From positions 119,668 to 183,667 of the forward strand of contig NZ_JAPDPD010000010.1 of assembly GCF_026283965.1 (NCBI RefSeq): 64,000 bases of DNA. Reading direction: 5' to 3'. The notes under the pieces are model-generated. The model did not search any database. It was given only the letters and a program-made list of their open reading frames with translations, and was not told the origin of the DNA. Shown one piece after another: positions 44,663 to 52,380 of this stretch. Position 1 is the first letter of the stretch; every line of letters starts with the position of its first letter. The translations under genes and the position numbers were made by a program. Source of the stretch: Dyella subtropica (GTDB taxonomy: Bacteria; Pseudomonadota; Gammaproteobacteria; Xanthomonadales; Rhodanobacteraceae).

Positions 44663-45673
44663 TCACCTCGCAAAATCGATACCGATCTTGCCGAAGTGCT
44701 TGCCTTCGACCAGGTATTCGAAGGCCTCGTGCAATTGGCCGAAGCCGAAGCTGCGATCGATCACCGGCTCCAGGCCAGTCGCCTCGACGGCCCGCACCAT
44801 GCGCTCGTGCTCTTCCAGCGAAGCCACCGAGATGCCCTGCAAGTGCACGCGCTTGAGGATCGCCTTGGTCAGCGACAAGGGCGCATCGATGCCGCTGATG
44901 AATCCGATCAAGCCGATGAATCCGTGCATGCCTACCGCTTCGAGCGATTGCGCGAGGGTGGCTGCGCCGGCGTTTTCGATCACCGCATCGACGCCGATGC
45001 CGCCGTTGGCTTCGCGCACGGCGTTGCCCCATGCGGGCTGTTTCGCATAGTTGATACCGACGTCCGCACCGAGCGCCTTGGCGCGTTCGAGTTTTTCGTC
45101 GCTGGACGAAACCATGATCACCTTCGCGCCGCGCAGCTTGGCGAACTGCAACGCGAACAGCGCGACGCCTCCGGTGCCAATCACCAGCACGCTCTGTCCG
45201 GTCGTAATCCGTGCCATCTCCAAGGCCTGCCAGGCCGTCAGTGCCGCGATCGGCAAGCTGGCGGCCTGCAGGCTGGAGAGATGCTTGGGCGCATGGGCCA
45301 GCGAGTAGGCGTCGAAGCAAGCCAGCTCGCGCATGGCGCCATCGTAGGGGCCGCCAAGATCGGCGCCTTCCCATTCCGGCCTGACGTTTCCAGCGAGCCA
45401 GCGCGATTTGTAGAACGTGGTGACGCGGTCGCCCGGCTTGAAGCGGGTGACGCCGGGGCCGACCTCCAGCACCGTGCCGGCACCGTCGGAGACCGGCACG
45501 ATCGGCAGATTCACGCCGCGGTAGAGCTGGCCGCTGACCAGCAGATGGTCGCGATAGTTGAGCGAGGCGGCTTCCATCTTCACCAGCACCTCGCCCGGGC
45601 CCGGGCGGGGCGCGGGCAAGTCGACGAGCTGCAGGTGTTCCAGGCCAAAAGCGGGGAGTTGATAGGCGCGCAT
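44663..45673 (-). CDS. Zinc-independent alcohol dehydrogenase/quinone oxidoreductase family protein
   Basis: A 336-residue medium-chain dehydrogenase/reductase. The N-terminal GroES-like domain has PRPGPGEVLVKMEAASLNYR and VSDGAGTVLEVGPGVTRFKPGDRV. The nucleotide-binding Rossmann part has GQSVLVIGTGGVALFALQFAK, KLERAKALGADVGINY and DAVIENAGAATLAQSLEAVG. The zinc-ligand cysteines of classical alcohol dehydrogenases are missing (NYRDHL in place of CHSD), as in quinone-oxidoreductase-type members. ATG 45673 is chosen over 45703. It is divergent from a LysR gene that is its likely regulator. Confidence 0.88.
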   Translation of the reverse strand: MRAYQLPAFGLEHLQLVDLPAPRPGPGEVLVKMEAASLNYRDHLLVSGQLYRGVNLPIVPVSDGAGTVLEVGPGVTRFKPGDRVTTFYKSRWLAGNVRPEWEGADLGGPYDGAMRELACFDAYSLAHAPKHLSSLQAASLPIAALTAWQALEMARITTGQSVLVIGTGGVALFALQFAKLRGAKVIMVSSSDEKLERAKALGADVGINYAKQPAWGNAVREANGGIGVDAVIENAGAATLAQSLEAVGMHGFIGLIGFISGIDAPLSLTKAILKRVHLQGISVASLEEHERMVRAVEATGLEPVIDRSFGFGQLHEAFEYLVEGKHFGKIGIDFAR

Positions 45674-45728
45674 GACGATGCTCCGTGTTGGGAATGGCGG
45701 CATGGTCGGCCTAACTGGCTTCGGTGAT

Positions 45729-45741
45729 AATTCATCGAATT
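45729..45741. promoter_or_regulatory. LysR-type operator candidate
   Basis: AATTC-ATC-GAATT is a perfect interrupted dyad in the 89-bp interval between the divergent dehydrogenase and LysR genes. It sits 22 bp before the LysR start in an AT-rich stretch that also contains CATATCTTTAAT, so it overlaps the probable promoter region. Confidence 0.45.
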
Positions 45742-45762
45742 GGCATATCTTTAATTCACTCT

Positions 45763-46674
45763 ATGAACAAATCATTCGAGCTGACGCCGACCCGCCTGCG
45801 GGAACTGCGCGGTTTCACCGTGGCGGCCCGGCGGCTGAATTTTTCGCAGGCGGCGCGCGAGGCTGGCTGTACGCCGTCGGTGTTGAGCCGGCGCATCGCC
45901 GCGCTGGAAAGCGCGTTGGGCGCCAAGTTGTTTCTGCGCACGACACGGCGGATGAGCCTGACGGCGCGCGGCGAACAATTGCTGACGCATTGCCTGCGCC
46001 TGGAAGGCGTGATTTCCGAGCTGGCGACCGAGCTGCGTCCGCGTGGCGACGAGCCGTCCGGGCGCCTTTGCCTGCACTTGCCGGCGGCTTACGGGCGTCA
46101 TTGCATCGCACCGCTGCTGGCGTCCTTCATGCAGCGTCATCCAAAGATTCGGGTGGAAGCGGTCTACGATGACGCCTATGTCGACCTGGTCGAGGCGAAG
46201 ATCGACCTGGCGCTTCGCGTGGGCCGGCTTGCCGACACGCAACTAGTGGCGCGCCGGGTGGGCATCATGCGGCGCTACCTATGCGCTGCGCCCGGGTATC
46301 TGGCATCCGCGCCGGCCCTGGCCGACCCGGCCGACTTGAAGGCACATCGCTGCATCGCTTTCAGCGGCTTGCGCACCGGCACCTTATGGCAGTTCAGCCA
46401 GCAGCGTCGGCGCCGTTCGGTGCGTATCGATCCGGTATTGACCAGCAACGACTCGCAGGCCGTGCGTGATGCCGCGCTGGCCGGCGTCGGCATCGCGATC
46501 CAGGGCGACTATATGGCCGATGTCCTGGTCGCCAACGGCCGTCTGATCGAAGTATTGCCGGACTGGCAACTGGCCAGTTCGCCGATTCATTTGGTGTGGC
46601 TGCCCGGTGCGGATCGCACGCCGGCCTTGCGGCGGCTGATCGACTATCTGGTCGAAGCGCTGGCCGCGGATTGA
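45763..46674 (+). CDS. LysR family transcriptional regulator
   Basis: A 303-residue regulator from ATG 45763. The winged helix-turn-helix reads FTVAARRLNFSQAAREAGCT and PSVLSRRIAALESALGAKLF (about 16-55), and the effector domain follows with RLCLHLPAAYGRHCIAPLL and YLCAAPGYLASAPALADP. It belongs to the group whose members usually control the divergent neighbouring enzyme, here the quinone-reductase-like gene. The effector is unknown. Confidence 0.9.
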   Translation: MNKSFELTPTRLRELRGFTVAARRLNFSQAAREAGCTPSVLSRRIAALESALGAKLFLRTTRRMSLTARGEQLLTHCLRLEGVISELATELRPRGDEPSGRLCLHLPAAYGRHCIAPLLASFMQRHPKIRVEAVYDDAYVDLVEAKIDLALRVGRLADTQLVARRVGIMRRYLCAAPGYLASAPALADPADLKAHRCIAFSGLRTGTLWQFSQQRRRRSVRIDPVLTSNDSQAVRDAALAGVGIAIQGDYMADVLVANGRLIEVLPDWQLASSPIHLVWLPGADRTPALRRLIDYLVEALAAD

Positions 46675-46764
46675 GGGCGGAGCAGGCGATGGTCGTGCGC
46701 CCCATGGAACGCTGCGTTTGCCTGGAGGCATCGTGCTATCCGAAGTCCAGGGGATGATGGGTGC

Positions 46765-46770
46765 TAGAAT
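46765..46770 (+). promoter_or_regulatory. Extended -10 promoter element for the ribE transcript
   Basis: TGCTAGAAT (46762-46770) is an extended -10 box, TG-N-TAGAAT, about 30 bp before the first helix of the FMN riboswitch. A convincing -35 box is not seen, which is compatible with an extended -10 promoter. Transcription would start near 46777. Confidence 0.5.
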
Positions 46771-46800
46771 CCGCCGGCCGGGTCTCCCGGCAAACTCATA

Positions 46801-46976
46801 GCGTCTTCAGGGCGGGGCGAAACTCCCCACCGGCGGTAGGTTGAAAGGGTGACCTGACAACGAGCCCGCGAGCGCCTTCGCAAGTATGGCGAAGGGTCAG
46901 CAGATCCGGTCCGATGCCGGAGCCGACGGTTGGAAGCTGGCAGCAGTTTCCAGAAAGTCCGGATAAGAGAAGACGG
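46801..46976 (+). promoter_or_regulatory. FMN riboswitch (RFN element)
   Basis: The conserved blocks appear in order: GGGCGGGGCGAAACTCCCCA, CCGGCGGTAGG, GAGCCCGCGAGCG, GGTCAGCAGATCCGGT, GCCGGAGCCGACGGT and AGTCCGGATAAGAGAAGACG. The closing helix P1 pairs GCGTCTTC (46801-46808) with GAAGACG (46969-46975). It binds FMN and lowers expression of ribE and perhaps the genes after it. A terminator-like hairpin follows at 47013, consistent with transcriptional attenuation. Confidence 0.96.
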
Positions 46977-47012
46977 TACCGCGCTCGCCCTTATCGGCGT
47001 GCGCGTGCCATG

Positions 47013-47029
47013 CGCCTTGGGGCGTTTTT
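47013..47029 (+). terminator. Riboswitch expression-platform terminator
   Basis: CGCC-TTGG-GGCG followed by TTTTT (47025-47029) forms a compact intrinsic terminator about 37 bp after the riboswitch aptamer. The upstream GCGCGTGCCATGCGCC sequence could offer an alternative antiterminator pairing. FMN-bound aptamer would favour this hairpin and stop transcription before ribE. Confidence 0.65.
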
Positions 47030-47057
47030 CGCTGGCTTCCAACGCGGGAAACGTTTC

Positions 47058-47111
47058 ATGTCCGACCAGAGTCATAGTCATCCCAACGCCTCCATGCAGG
47101 AGGTGCACTGA
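47058..47111 (+). CDS. Possible 17-residue leader peptide upstream of ribE
   Basis: A short frame MSDQSHSHPNASMQEVH starts at ATG 47058 behind GGGAAACG and ends in TGATG, so its stop codon overlaps the ribE start. The AGGAGGTG ribosome-binding site of ribE lies inside it. The arrangement could couple ribE translation to leader translation. The ORF may be fortuitous, as it is short and no homologue can be checked here. Confidence 0.35.
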   Translation: MSDQSHSHPNASMQEVH

Positions 47112-47752
47112 TGTTCACCGGCATCATTCAGAGCGTAGGCCGCATCGCGCGGCTGGAACCGCGTGGCGGCGACGTGCGCCTGCATGTCGATACGGCCGAT
47201 CTCGATCTCTCCGACGCGCAGCTGGGCGATAGCATTGCCGTCTCCGGTGTGTGCCTGACCGCCGTAACGCTAGAGTCGCGTGGCTTCAGCGCGGATGTCT
47301 CCAACGAGACGCTCTCGCTCACCACGCTGGGCAAGTTGAAAGCCGGCGATCCGGTGAATCTGGAAAAAGCGCTGCGCCTCGCCGACCGTTTGGGTGGCCA
47401 TCTCGTCTCCGGCCATGTCGATGGCGTGGGCAAGGTGGTGTCCATCACGCCGGACGGCCGTTCATTGCGCTGGGTGTTTGAAGTGCCCGCGCAACTCGCG
47501 CGCTACATCGCCGCCAAGGGCTCGATCTGCATCGACGGCACCAGCCTCACCGTCAACGAGGTCTCCGGCAACCGCTTCGGCGTCAACCTGATTCCGCACA
47601 CCGTCGAACACACCGCCTTCCATGCGCGCCGCGCGGGCGATGCGGTGAATATCGAGGTGGACGTGGTGGCGCGTTATATCGAGCGGCTGATCGGCAGCGG
47701 TGAAGCGCCCCGTATCGACGAGGCGTTCCTCAAGCAGCACGGCTTCGCCTAA
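47111..47752 (+). CDS. ribE: Riboflavin synthase alpha chain
   Basis: A 213-residue enzyme that dismutates 6,7-dimethyl-8-ribityllumazine to riboflavin. It begins with the invariant MFTGIIQSVG and contains two lumazine-binding repeats: LGDSIAVSGVCLTAV then KSG-like GDPVNLEKALRLADRLGGHLVSGHVDG, and the second with KGSICIDGTSLTVNEVSG and LIPHTVEHT. AGGAGG lies 7 bp upstream of the ATG. It is the first full gene downstream of the FMN riboswitch. Confidence 0.95.
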   Translation: MFTGIIQSVGRIARLEPRGGDVRLHVDTADLDLSDAQLGDSIAVSGVCLTAVTLESRGFSADVSNETLSLTTLGKLKAGDPVNLEKALRLADRLGGHLVSGHVDGVGKVVSITPDGRSLRWVFEVPAQLARYIAAKGSICIDGTSLTVNEVSGNRFGVNLIPHTVEHTAFHARRAGDAVNIEVDVVARYIERLIGSGEAPRIDEAFLKQHGFA

Positions 47753-47754
47753 TG

Positions 47755-47873
47755 ACTCCCTCCCTTGCGTGAAGCAGGGTTGGGGTGGGGTCAAGCCCCT
47801 CACGTGAATCGTGAAGCTTGACTCAAGGGCTTACCCCCTCCCAGCCTCCCCTGTGAGCAGGGGGAGGGGCAAA
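47755..47873. repeat. C-rich palindromic intergenic repeat, divergent copy
   Basis: It contains CTCCCTCCCTTGCGTGAAGC on one side and CAAGGGCTTACCCCCTCCCA with GCCTCCCCTGTGAGCAGG on the other, related to the repeats at 2541 and 51590 but lacking the CTAGTCCCGTGGGA core. An inner dyad, CAAGCCCCTCACGTGA with TCGTGAAGCTTGACTCAAGG, lies in the middle. It occupies nearly the whole ribE-ribBA interval, so any readthrough from the riboswitch promoter must cross it. Confidence 0.7.
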
Positions 47874-47899
47874 ACGAACATTACTCCGAGATCCCATAC

Positions 47900-48991
47900 A
47901 TGGCTTTCAACACCATCCCCGAAATTCTCGAAGACATCCGCGCCGGCCGCATGGTCGTCTTTCTCGACGATGAAGATCGCGAGAACGAAGGCGATCTGAT
48001 CATGGCTGCGCAGATGGTGCGGCCGGAAGACATCAACTTCATGGTGCGCGAAGCACGCGGCCTGGTGTGCCTTACGCTCACCGAACAGCGCACGCGCCAG
48101 CTCGGCCTGCGTCCGATGGTCAGCGACAACACCTCGCCGTATCAAACCAACTTCACCGTCTCGATCGAAGCGGCCGAAGGCGTCACCACCGGTATCTCTG
48201 CGCATGATCGTGCGCGCACCATCCAGGTGGCGGTGAAGTCGGATGCGAAGCCGCAGGATCTGTCGCAGCCGGGGCATATCTTCCCGCTCACCGCGCAGCC
48301 GGGTGGTGTGCTGACGCGTGCCGGGCATACCGAAGCCGGTTGCGATCTCGCCGCGCTCGCGGGGTTGGAGCCGTCCGCCGTGCTGATCGAAATTCTGCAT
48401 GAAGACGGCTCGATGGCGCGTCGTCCCGAGCTGGAAGTGTTCGCGCGGAAGCATGGTTTGAAGATCGGCACGATCGCGGACCTGATTCGCTATCGCCTGG
48501 AAACCGAAAAGACCGTGCAGCGGGTGCACGAAGAACAGGTCGAAACCGAGTTCGGTTCGTTCCGGCTGGTCGCTTACCGCGATGCGATTCACCACGGCCT
48601 GCACTTCGCTCTGGTCCGCGGTAAGGTCAACGACGGCGAGCCCGTGTTGTCGCGCGTGCATGTGCGCAACACCTTGTCGGACGTGCTGCATCTTCAGCGC
48701 GATGATCTCGGTCTCACCGTGACGTCGGCCTTGCGTCGCATCGCCGACGAAGACCGCGGTGTGCTGCTGGTGTTGTCTGGCGAAGACACGCCCGATGCCT
48801 TGCTGCGCCGCCTGAATCGTCAGCCGACGACGCAGGCGCCAGAAGAGGTGCAACAGCAGGAGTGGCGCCAGCTGGGTCTGGGCGCGCAGATGCTGGCCGA
48901 CCTCGGCGTGCATCGGCTGCGCGTGCTGGGCACGCCGCGCAAGCTGGTGGGCCTCGCCGGCTTCGGCCTGGAAGTGGTCGAGCACGTGTGA
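47900..48991 (+). CDS. ribBA: 3,4-dihydroxy-2-butanone 4-phosphate synthase with degenerate GTP cyclohydrolase II domain
   Basis: A 363-residue RibBA-like fusion. The N-terminal RibB domain is intact: the acidic loop [20 protein letters not shown] (about 19-38), [13 protein letters not shown] and the substrate motif [21 protein letters not shown], split over the lid. The C-terminal part has the RibA fold order ([44 protein letters not shown]) but lacks the three zinc cysteines of the ECLTGDxFGSxRCDCG motif, so GTP cyclohydrolase II activity is unlikely. A separate RibA should exist elsewhere in the genome. Confidence 0.92.
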   Translation: MAFNTIPEILEDIRAGRMVVFLDDEDRENEGDLIMAAQMVRPEDINFMVREARGLVCLTLTEQRTRQLGLRPMVSDNTSPYQTNFTVSIEAAEGVTTGISAHDRARTIQVAVKSDAKPQDLSQPGHIFPLTAQPGGVLTRAGHTEAGCDLAALAGLEPSAVLIEILHEDGSMARRPELEVFARKHGLKIGTIADLIRYRLETEKTVQRVHEEQVETEFGSFRLVAYRDAIHHGLHFALVRGKVNDGEPVLSRVHVRNTLSDVLHLQRDDLGLTVTSALRRIADEDRGVLLVLSGEDTPDALLRRLNRQPTTQAPEEVQQQEWRQLGLGAQMLADLGVHRLRVLGTPRKLVGLAGFGLEVVEHV

Positions 48992-49000
48992 GTACGCATG

Positions 49001-49030
49001 GGTTGGGGCTTGCATACGCTCGTCCCAACC
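49001..49030 (+). terminator. Hairpin after ribBA
   Basis: GGTTGGG (49001-49007) pairs with CCCAACC (49024-49030) around a 16-base loop, 10 bp after the ribBA stop. The 3' arm and following TGCCGCGC resemble the hairpin between the MCP and MBL genes at 33237. No T-run is present. Confidence 0.4.
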
Positions 49031-49112
49031 TGCCGCGCAGCGCCTGACGCTCGCCATGCGCAGGCCATCTTGCCGACGGCATACTGCCGGCTTCCCTCAA
49101 CGACCCAGCGCC

Positions 49113-50078
49113 ATGACCTCGACGACCATCCGCCTGATCGCCCCTTCCGGTTACCCCCATGATCGCCCCGCGATGGCGCGCGGCGTGGCGCGTTTGCGCG
49201 CTGCGGGTTGTGAGCTGGACGGTCTGGACGTGCTGGATCGCGCAGACCTGCGCTACGCCGGAGCCGATCCCGAACGGGTGGCCGATATCAACGCGCTGGC
49301 CACGGCCGACGTGCTGCCGGACATCGCGCTGATGATCCGGGGCGGCTATGGCGCCACCCGCTTGCTCGAACACCTCCACTACGACGCGCTGCGCGAACGC
49401 CTCGGCGACGGCGGAGCCTTGCTGGTCGGCCACAGCGACTTCACCGCACTCCAGCTGGCGCTTTACGCGCGCAGCGGGCTCACCACCTTCGGCGGACCCA
49501 TGCTGGGGCCGGATTTCGGTGCGGCCGAACCCAGTGCCTTCACCTGGCAGCACTTCTGGCAGACGCTGACCTCGCCGCAGGCGAGCGGAAGCTGGAGCGC
49601 GCCGGGCGATGCCGAGCTGGACGTGGAAGGCCCGCTATGGGGCGGCAATCTCGCGGTGCTGTGTAGCCTGATCGGCACGCCGTATTTCCCCGCGATCGAT
49701 GGCGGCATCCTGTACGTCGAAGACATCGGCGAGCCACCGTTCCGCATCGAGCGTCTGCTCTACCAGCTGCACCTTTCCGGCGTGCTGGATCGCCAGCGCG
49801 CCCTGGTGCTGGGCGACTTCAGCCAGTGCCGCCCCAGCGCCTACGACAACGGTTACGACCTCGACGCCGGTTTCGCCCAGATCAGCCGCGTGACGCGGGT
49901 GCCGGTGGTCCACGGCCTGCCCTGGGGGCACGAGCCAGACAAACTGACCCTGCCGTTCGGCGCTCCAGCACGGCTGCGCGTGGCGGCGGGGCAGGCGACG
50001 CTGTCGTTCGGCGGCTATCCGCACCTGCCGGAGGGCGCTTCGCGGCCCGATCCGGGCAGGCTTCCCGAAATCCCGTAA
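49113..50078 (+). CDS. ldcA: LD-carboxypeptidase (peptidase family S66)
   Basis: A 321-residue cytosolic serine peptidase that trims the terminal D-alanine from murein tetrapeptides during peptidoglycan recycling. The start [17 protein letters not shown] at 49113 fits the family. The nucleophile elbow GHSDFTALQ holds Ser108; other conserved parts are [34 protein letters not shown] with the [18 protein letters not shown] catalytic glutamate, and [18 protein letters not shown] with the histidine. It is inserted between ribBA and ribH. Confidence 0.9.
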   Translation: MTSTTIRLIAPSGYPHDRPAMARGVARLRAAGCELDGLDVLDRADLRYAGADPERVADINALATADVLPDIALMIRGGYGATRLLEHLHYDALRERLGDGGALLVGHSDFTALQLALYARSGLTTFGGPMLGPDFGAAEPSAFTWQHFWQTLTSPQASGSWSAPGDAELDVEGPLWGGNLAVLCSLIGTPYFPAIDGGILYVEDIGEPPFRIERLLYQLHLSGVLDRQRALVLGDFSQCRPSAYDNGYDLDAGFAQISRVTRVPVVHGLPWGHEPDKLTLPFGAPARLRVAAGQATLSFGGYPHLPEGASRPDPGRLPEIP

Positions 50079-50125
50079 AATACGCGGCTCACATGGGCCC
50101 GCGGTCCACCAGGAACACATTGACC

Positions 50126-50587
50126 ATGAAGATCATCGAAGGCGATTTCGCCACGCCCAAGGGCCGTTTTGCCATCGTCGCTGGCCGTTTCAACGGCTTC
50201 GTCGTGGAGCCGCTGGTGGCCGGTGCGCGCGACGCGCTGGTGCGCCATGGTGTGAAAGACGACGACATCGAGCTGATCCGCGTGCCCGGTGCCTGGGAAA
50301 TCGCGCTGGCCGCGCACAAGCTGGCCAACTCCGGCAAGTACGCTGCGGTGATCGGGCTGGGCGCGGTGATCCGTGGTTCCACCCCGCACTTCGACTACGT
50401 GGCCGGCGAATGCGCCAAGGGCCTGGCCCAGGCGGCGTACAGTTCCGGCGTGCCGGTGGCGTTCGGCGTGCTGACCACCGACAACATCGAGCAGGCCATC
50501 GAGCGCTCCGGCACCAAGGCCGGCAACAAGGGCGCCGACGCTGCCATCGCTGCGCTCGAGATGGTCAACCTGTACGGAAAGCTGTGA
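50126..50587 (+). CDS. ribH: 6,7-dimethyl-8-ribityllumazine synthase
   Basis: A 153-residue enzyme of the penultimate riboflavin step. It shows [20 protein letters not shown], the [16 protein letters not shown] motif, [19 protein letters not shown] and [16 protein letters not shown], all typical of RibH. ATG 50126 lies behind AGGAA. Its stop overlaps the nusB start as TGATG, the classic ribH-nusB coupling. Confidence 0.95.
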   Translation: MKIIEGDFATPKGRFAIVAGRFNGFVVEPLVAGARDALVRHGVKDDDIELIRVPGAWEIALAAHKLANSGKYAAVIGLGAVIRGSTPHFDYVAGECAKGLAQAAYSSGVPVAFGVLTTDNIEQAIERSGTKAGNKGADAAIAALEMVNLYGKL

Positions 50588-51033
50588 TGAGCCAGCGTCC
50601 CGAAGGCATCGATCTCGCCGCCCGCTCCCGCGCCCGCCGTCGCGCTCTGCAGGCGCTGTACGCGTGGCAACTCAGCGGCAGCCACATGAACGCGGTGATC
50701 GATCAGTTCCGCCACGAGCAGGACATGGAAGTGGCCGACCTCGAATACTTCGAGGATCTGCTGCACGGCGTGGAGCGCAACATCGACGCCATCGACGACA
50801 GCCTCAAGCCCTATGTGGACCGCGAGGTCGGGCAGATCGATCCGATCGAGCGCGCCGCGCTGCGCATCGCGGCGTACGAATTGAAGTACCGCCCGGATGT
50901 GCCGTACCGCGTGATCATCAACGAGGCCATCGAGGTCACCAAGCGCTTCGGCGCCGACCATGGCCACAGCTACGTCAACGGCGTGCTGGACAAGCTCGCC
51001 GGTGCGTTGCGCGCGACGGAGAAGAGGGGCTGA
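50587..51033 (+). CDS. nusB: Transcription antitermination factor NusB
   Basis: A 148-residue all-helical RNA-binding protein that with NusE recognises boxA in rRNA leaders. It begins [20 protein letters not shown], with ALQALYAWQLSG, an arginine-rich N-terminus, and a C-terminal IERAALRIAAYELKYRPDVP and NEAIEVTKRFGADHGHSYVNGVLDKLA. TGATG overlaps join it to ribH before and to the GNAT gene after, so all three are translationally coupled. Confidence 0.95.
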   Translation: MSQRPEGIDLAARSRARRRALQALYAWQLSGSHMNAVIDQFRHEQDMEVADLEYFEDLLHGVERNIDAIDDSLKPYVDREVGQIDPIERAALRIAAYELKYRPDVPYRVIINEAIEVTKRFGADHGHSYVNGVLDKLAGALRATEKRG

Positions 51034-51554
51034 TGTCGATGCAGGTGCCGGTGCTCGAAACCGAGCGCCTCGTGCTGCGCGCACATCGCATCGACGACTA
51101 CGACACCTGCCTTGCGATCTGGTCGGACCCCGAAGTCACGCGCTACATCGGCGGCGTTCCCTTCACCAGCGAGCAAGTGTGGGATCGCATGCTGCGTTAT
51201 GCCGGTATGTGGGGCCTGCTTGGCTACGGTTATTGGGCCGTTGAGGAAAAAGACAGCGGCCGTTACATCGGCGATATCGGCCATGCCGATCTGAAGCGCG
51301 ATATCGCCCCTTCGCTGCAAGGCATGCTGGAGTTTGGCTGGGCGCTGGCGCCCCACGCTCACGGCAAGGGCTATACGGGCGAAGCCGTGGCTGCGGTTAC
51401 GGCGTGGGGGCAGGAGAACTTCAGCCACCTGCGCGCTGTGTGCATTATCTCGCCCGAGAACGTGCCGTCGATTCGCGTGGCGGAGAAGGCGGGCTTCCGC
51501 GAGTGGCAGCGCACCGTATATCACGGCAAGCCGACCATCGTGTTTGCTCGCTGA
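51033..51554 (+). CDS. GNAT family N-acetyltransferase
   Basis: A 173-residue RimJ/RimL-type acetyltransferase: LETERLVLRAHRIDDYDTCL at the N-terminus, EFGWALAPHAHGKGYTGEAV with the acetyl-CoA pyrophosphate loop (HGKGYTGEA), and PENVPSIRVAEKAGFREWQRT near the end. The start overlaps nusB (TGATG). This class modifies protein N-termini or small amines; the substrate is unknown. Its place between nusB and thiL is a local insertion in a conserved gene order. Confidence 0.9.
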   Translation: MSMQVPVLETERLVLRAHRIDDYDTCLAIWSDPEVTRYIGGVPFTSEQVWDRMLRYAGMWGLLGYGYWAVEEKDSGRYIGDIGHADLKRDIAPSLQGMLEFGWALAPHAHGKGYTGEAVAAVTAWGQENFSHLRAVCIISPENVPSIRVAEKAGFREWQRTVYHGKPTIVFAR

Positions 51555-51589
51555 TAGGGCTCGCGGAAGCTAGTAGGGCAGGCTGTCAC

Positions 51590-51702
51590 AAGGGCTTACC
51601 CCTCCCCAACCCTCCCCTGCAAGCAAGGGAGGGAGCAGGACGTCGCGAGCTCTTAGCTCCTCCCCTTGCTTGCAGGGGGAGGCTGGGAGGGGGTAAGCCC
51701 TT
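51590..51702. repeat. Palindromic C-rich intergenic repeat, copy B (inverted)
   Basis: Outer arms AAGGGCTTACCCC (51590-51602) and GGGGTAAGCCCTT (51690-51702) are identical to those of the copy at 2541-2677. Its right half is the exact reverse complement of the left half of that copy over about 49 bp, so the element has inserted in the opposite orientation. The CTAGTCCCGTGGGACAGG core is deleted here. Confidence 0.85.
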
Positions 51703-51749
51703 GCGAACACCTCACCCAAGCTCCGGCGGGGGCATCGCCACCAAAGACA

Positions 51750-52244
51750 TCACTTCGCCGGACAGTCCATGCGCTGCGTATCTGCGATGCCAGCGATCAA
51801 CCAACGCCCTTCGCGCTTCACCAGATGGGCAATATCGGTGCCGCAGTGATCGACCTTGCCGTCGATCAGGAACTCGTAAGGCGTCCAGATCACAGCGATA
51901 TCGTCGTCGATCCGCACCAGCGGGTCATGGATGCGTTCCAGCAGCTGCTGTGAACCAGTCACGGGGATGTGGTCGATGAACGTGTCGAAATGCAGCTGCG
52001 TGATCTTGTCGCCGCGCTTGAGCGTGGCCATGCCACCTGGCAGCAGGTTGTCGCGCATCAGGTTGTGGTCGCGCTTGGCAATAGCGTCGAGCACCGACTG
52101 GAACGGAGCGAGCACGGCCTGTTCTTCAACGGCTCGTTCTTCCGGGGTGCTGGCGCGAGCGGATGCCAAGGGTGCCAGCGCGAGCATCGCGATAAAGGCC
52201 AGCGCGGCGAAGGGAGCGAGCGTGGATGACAGCTGGATACGCAT
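51750..52244 (-). CDS. Secreted NTF2-like (SnoaL/DUF4440-type) protein
   Basis: A 164-residue protein with a clear signal peptide (PFAALAFIAMLALAPLASARA, cleavage near residue 28). The mature part has the cone-shaped NTF2-like pattern: VLDAIAKRDHNLMRDNLLPGG, DTFIDHIPVTGSQQLLERI, DIAVIWTPYEFLIDGKVDHCGTD and LIAGIADTQRMDC. Two cysteines could form a disulfide. It may be an enzyme or a ligand-binding protein; no catalytic set is evident. It is divergent from thiL. Confidence 0.8.
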   Translation of the reverse strand: MRIQLSSTLAPFAALAFIAMLALAPLASARASTPEERAVEEQAVLAPFQSVLDAIAKRDHNLMRDNLLPGGMATLKRGDKITQLHFDTFIDHIPVTGSQQLLERIHDPLVRIDDDIAVIWTPYEFLIDGKVDHCGTDIAHLVKREGRWLIAGIADTQRMDCPAK

Positions 52245-52380
52245 GTGCAAAGCCTTTCGAAAGGGCGGTCAGCGGAGTCTAGCGAGGCAGCAACCGGGCG
52301 ACTGCATGACCATTTGCCTAGATGCCAGCTTGCACTGTCCCTGCGCAGATGGTCTGCTTTGCGCTGTTTAGCAGCTGCCG

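Noticed and set aside
48590..48991. Functional ribA (GTP cyclohydrolase II)
   Set aside because: The zinc-binding cysteines and the surrounding signature are missing.
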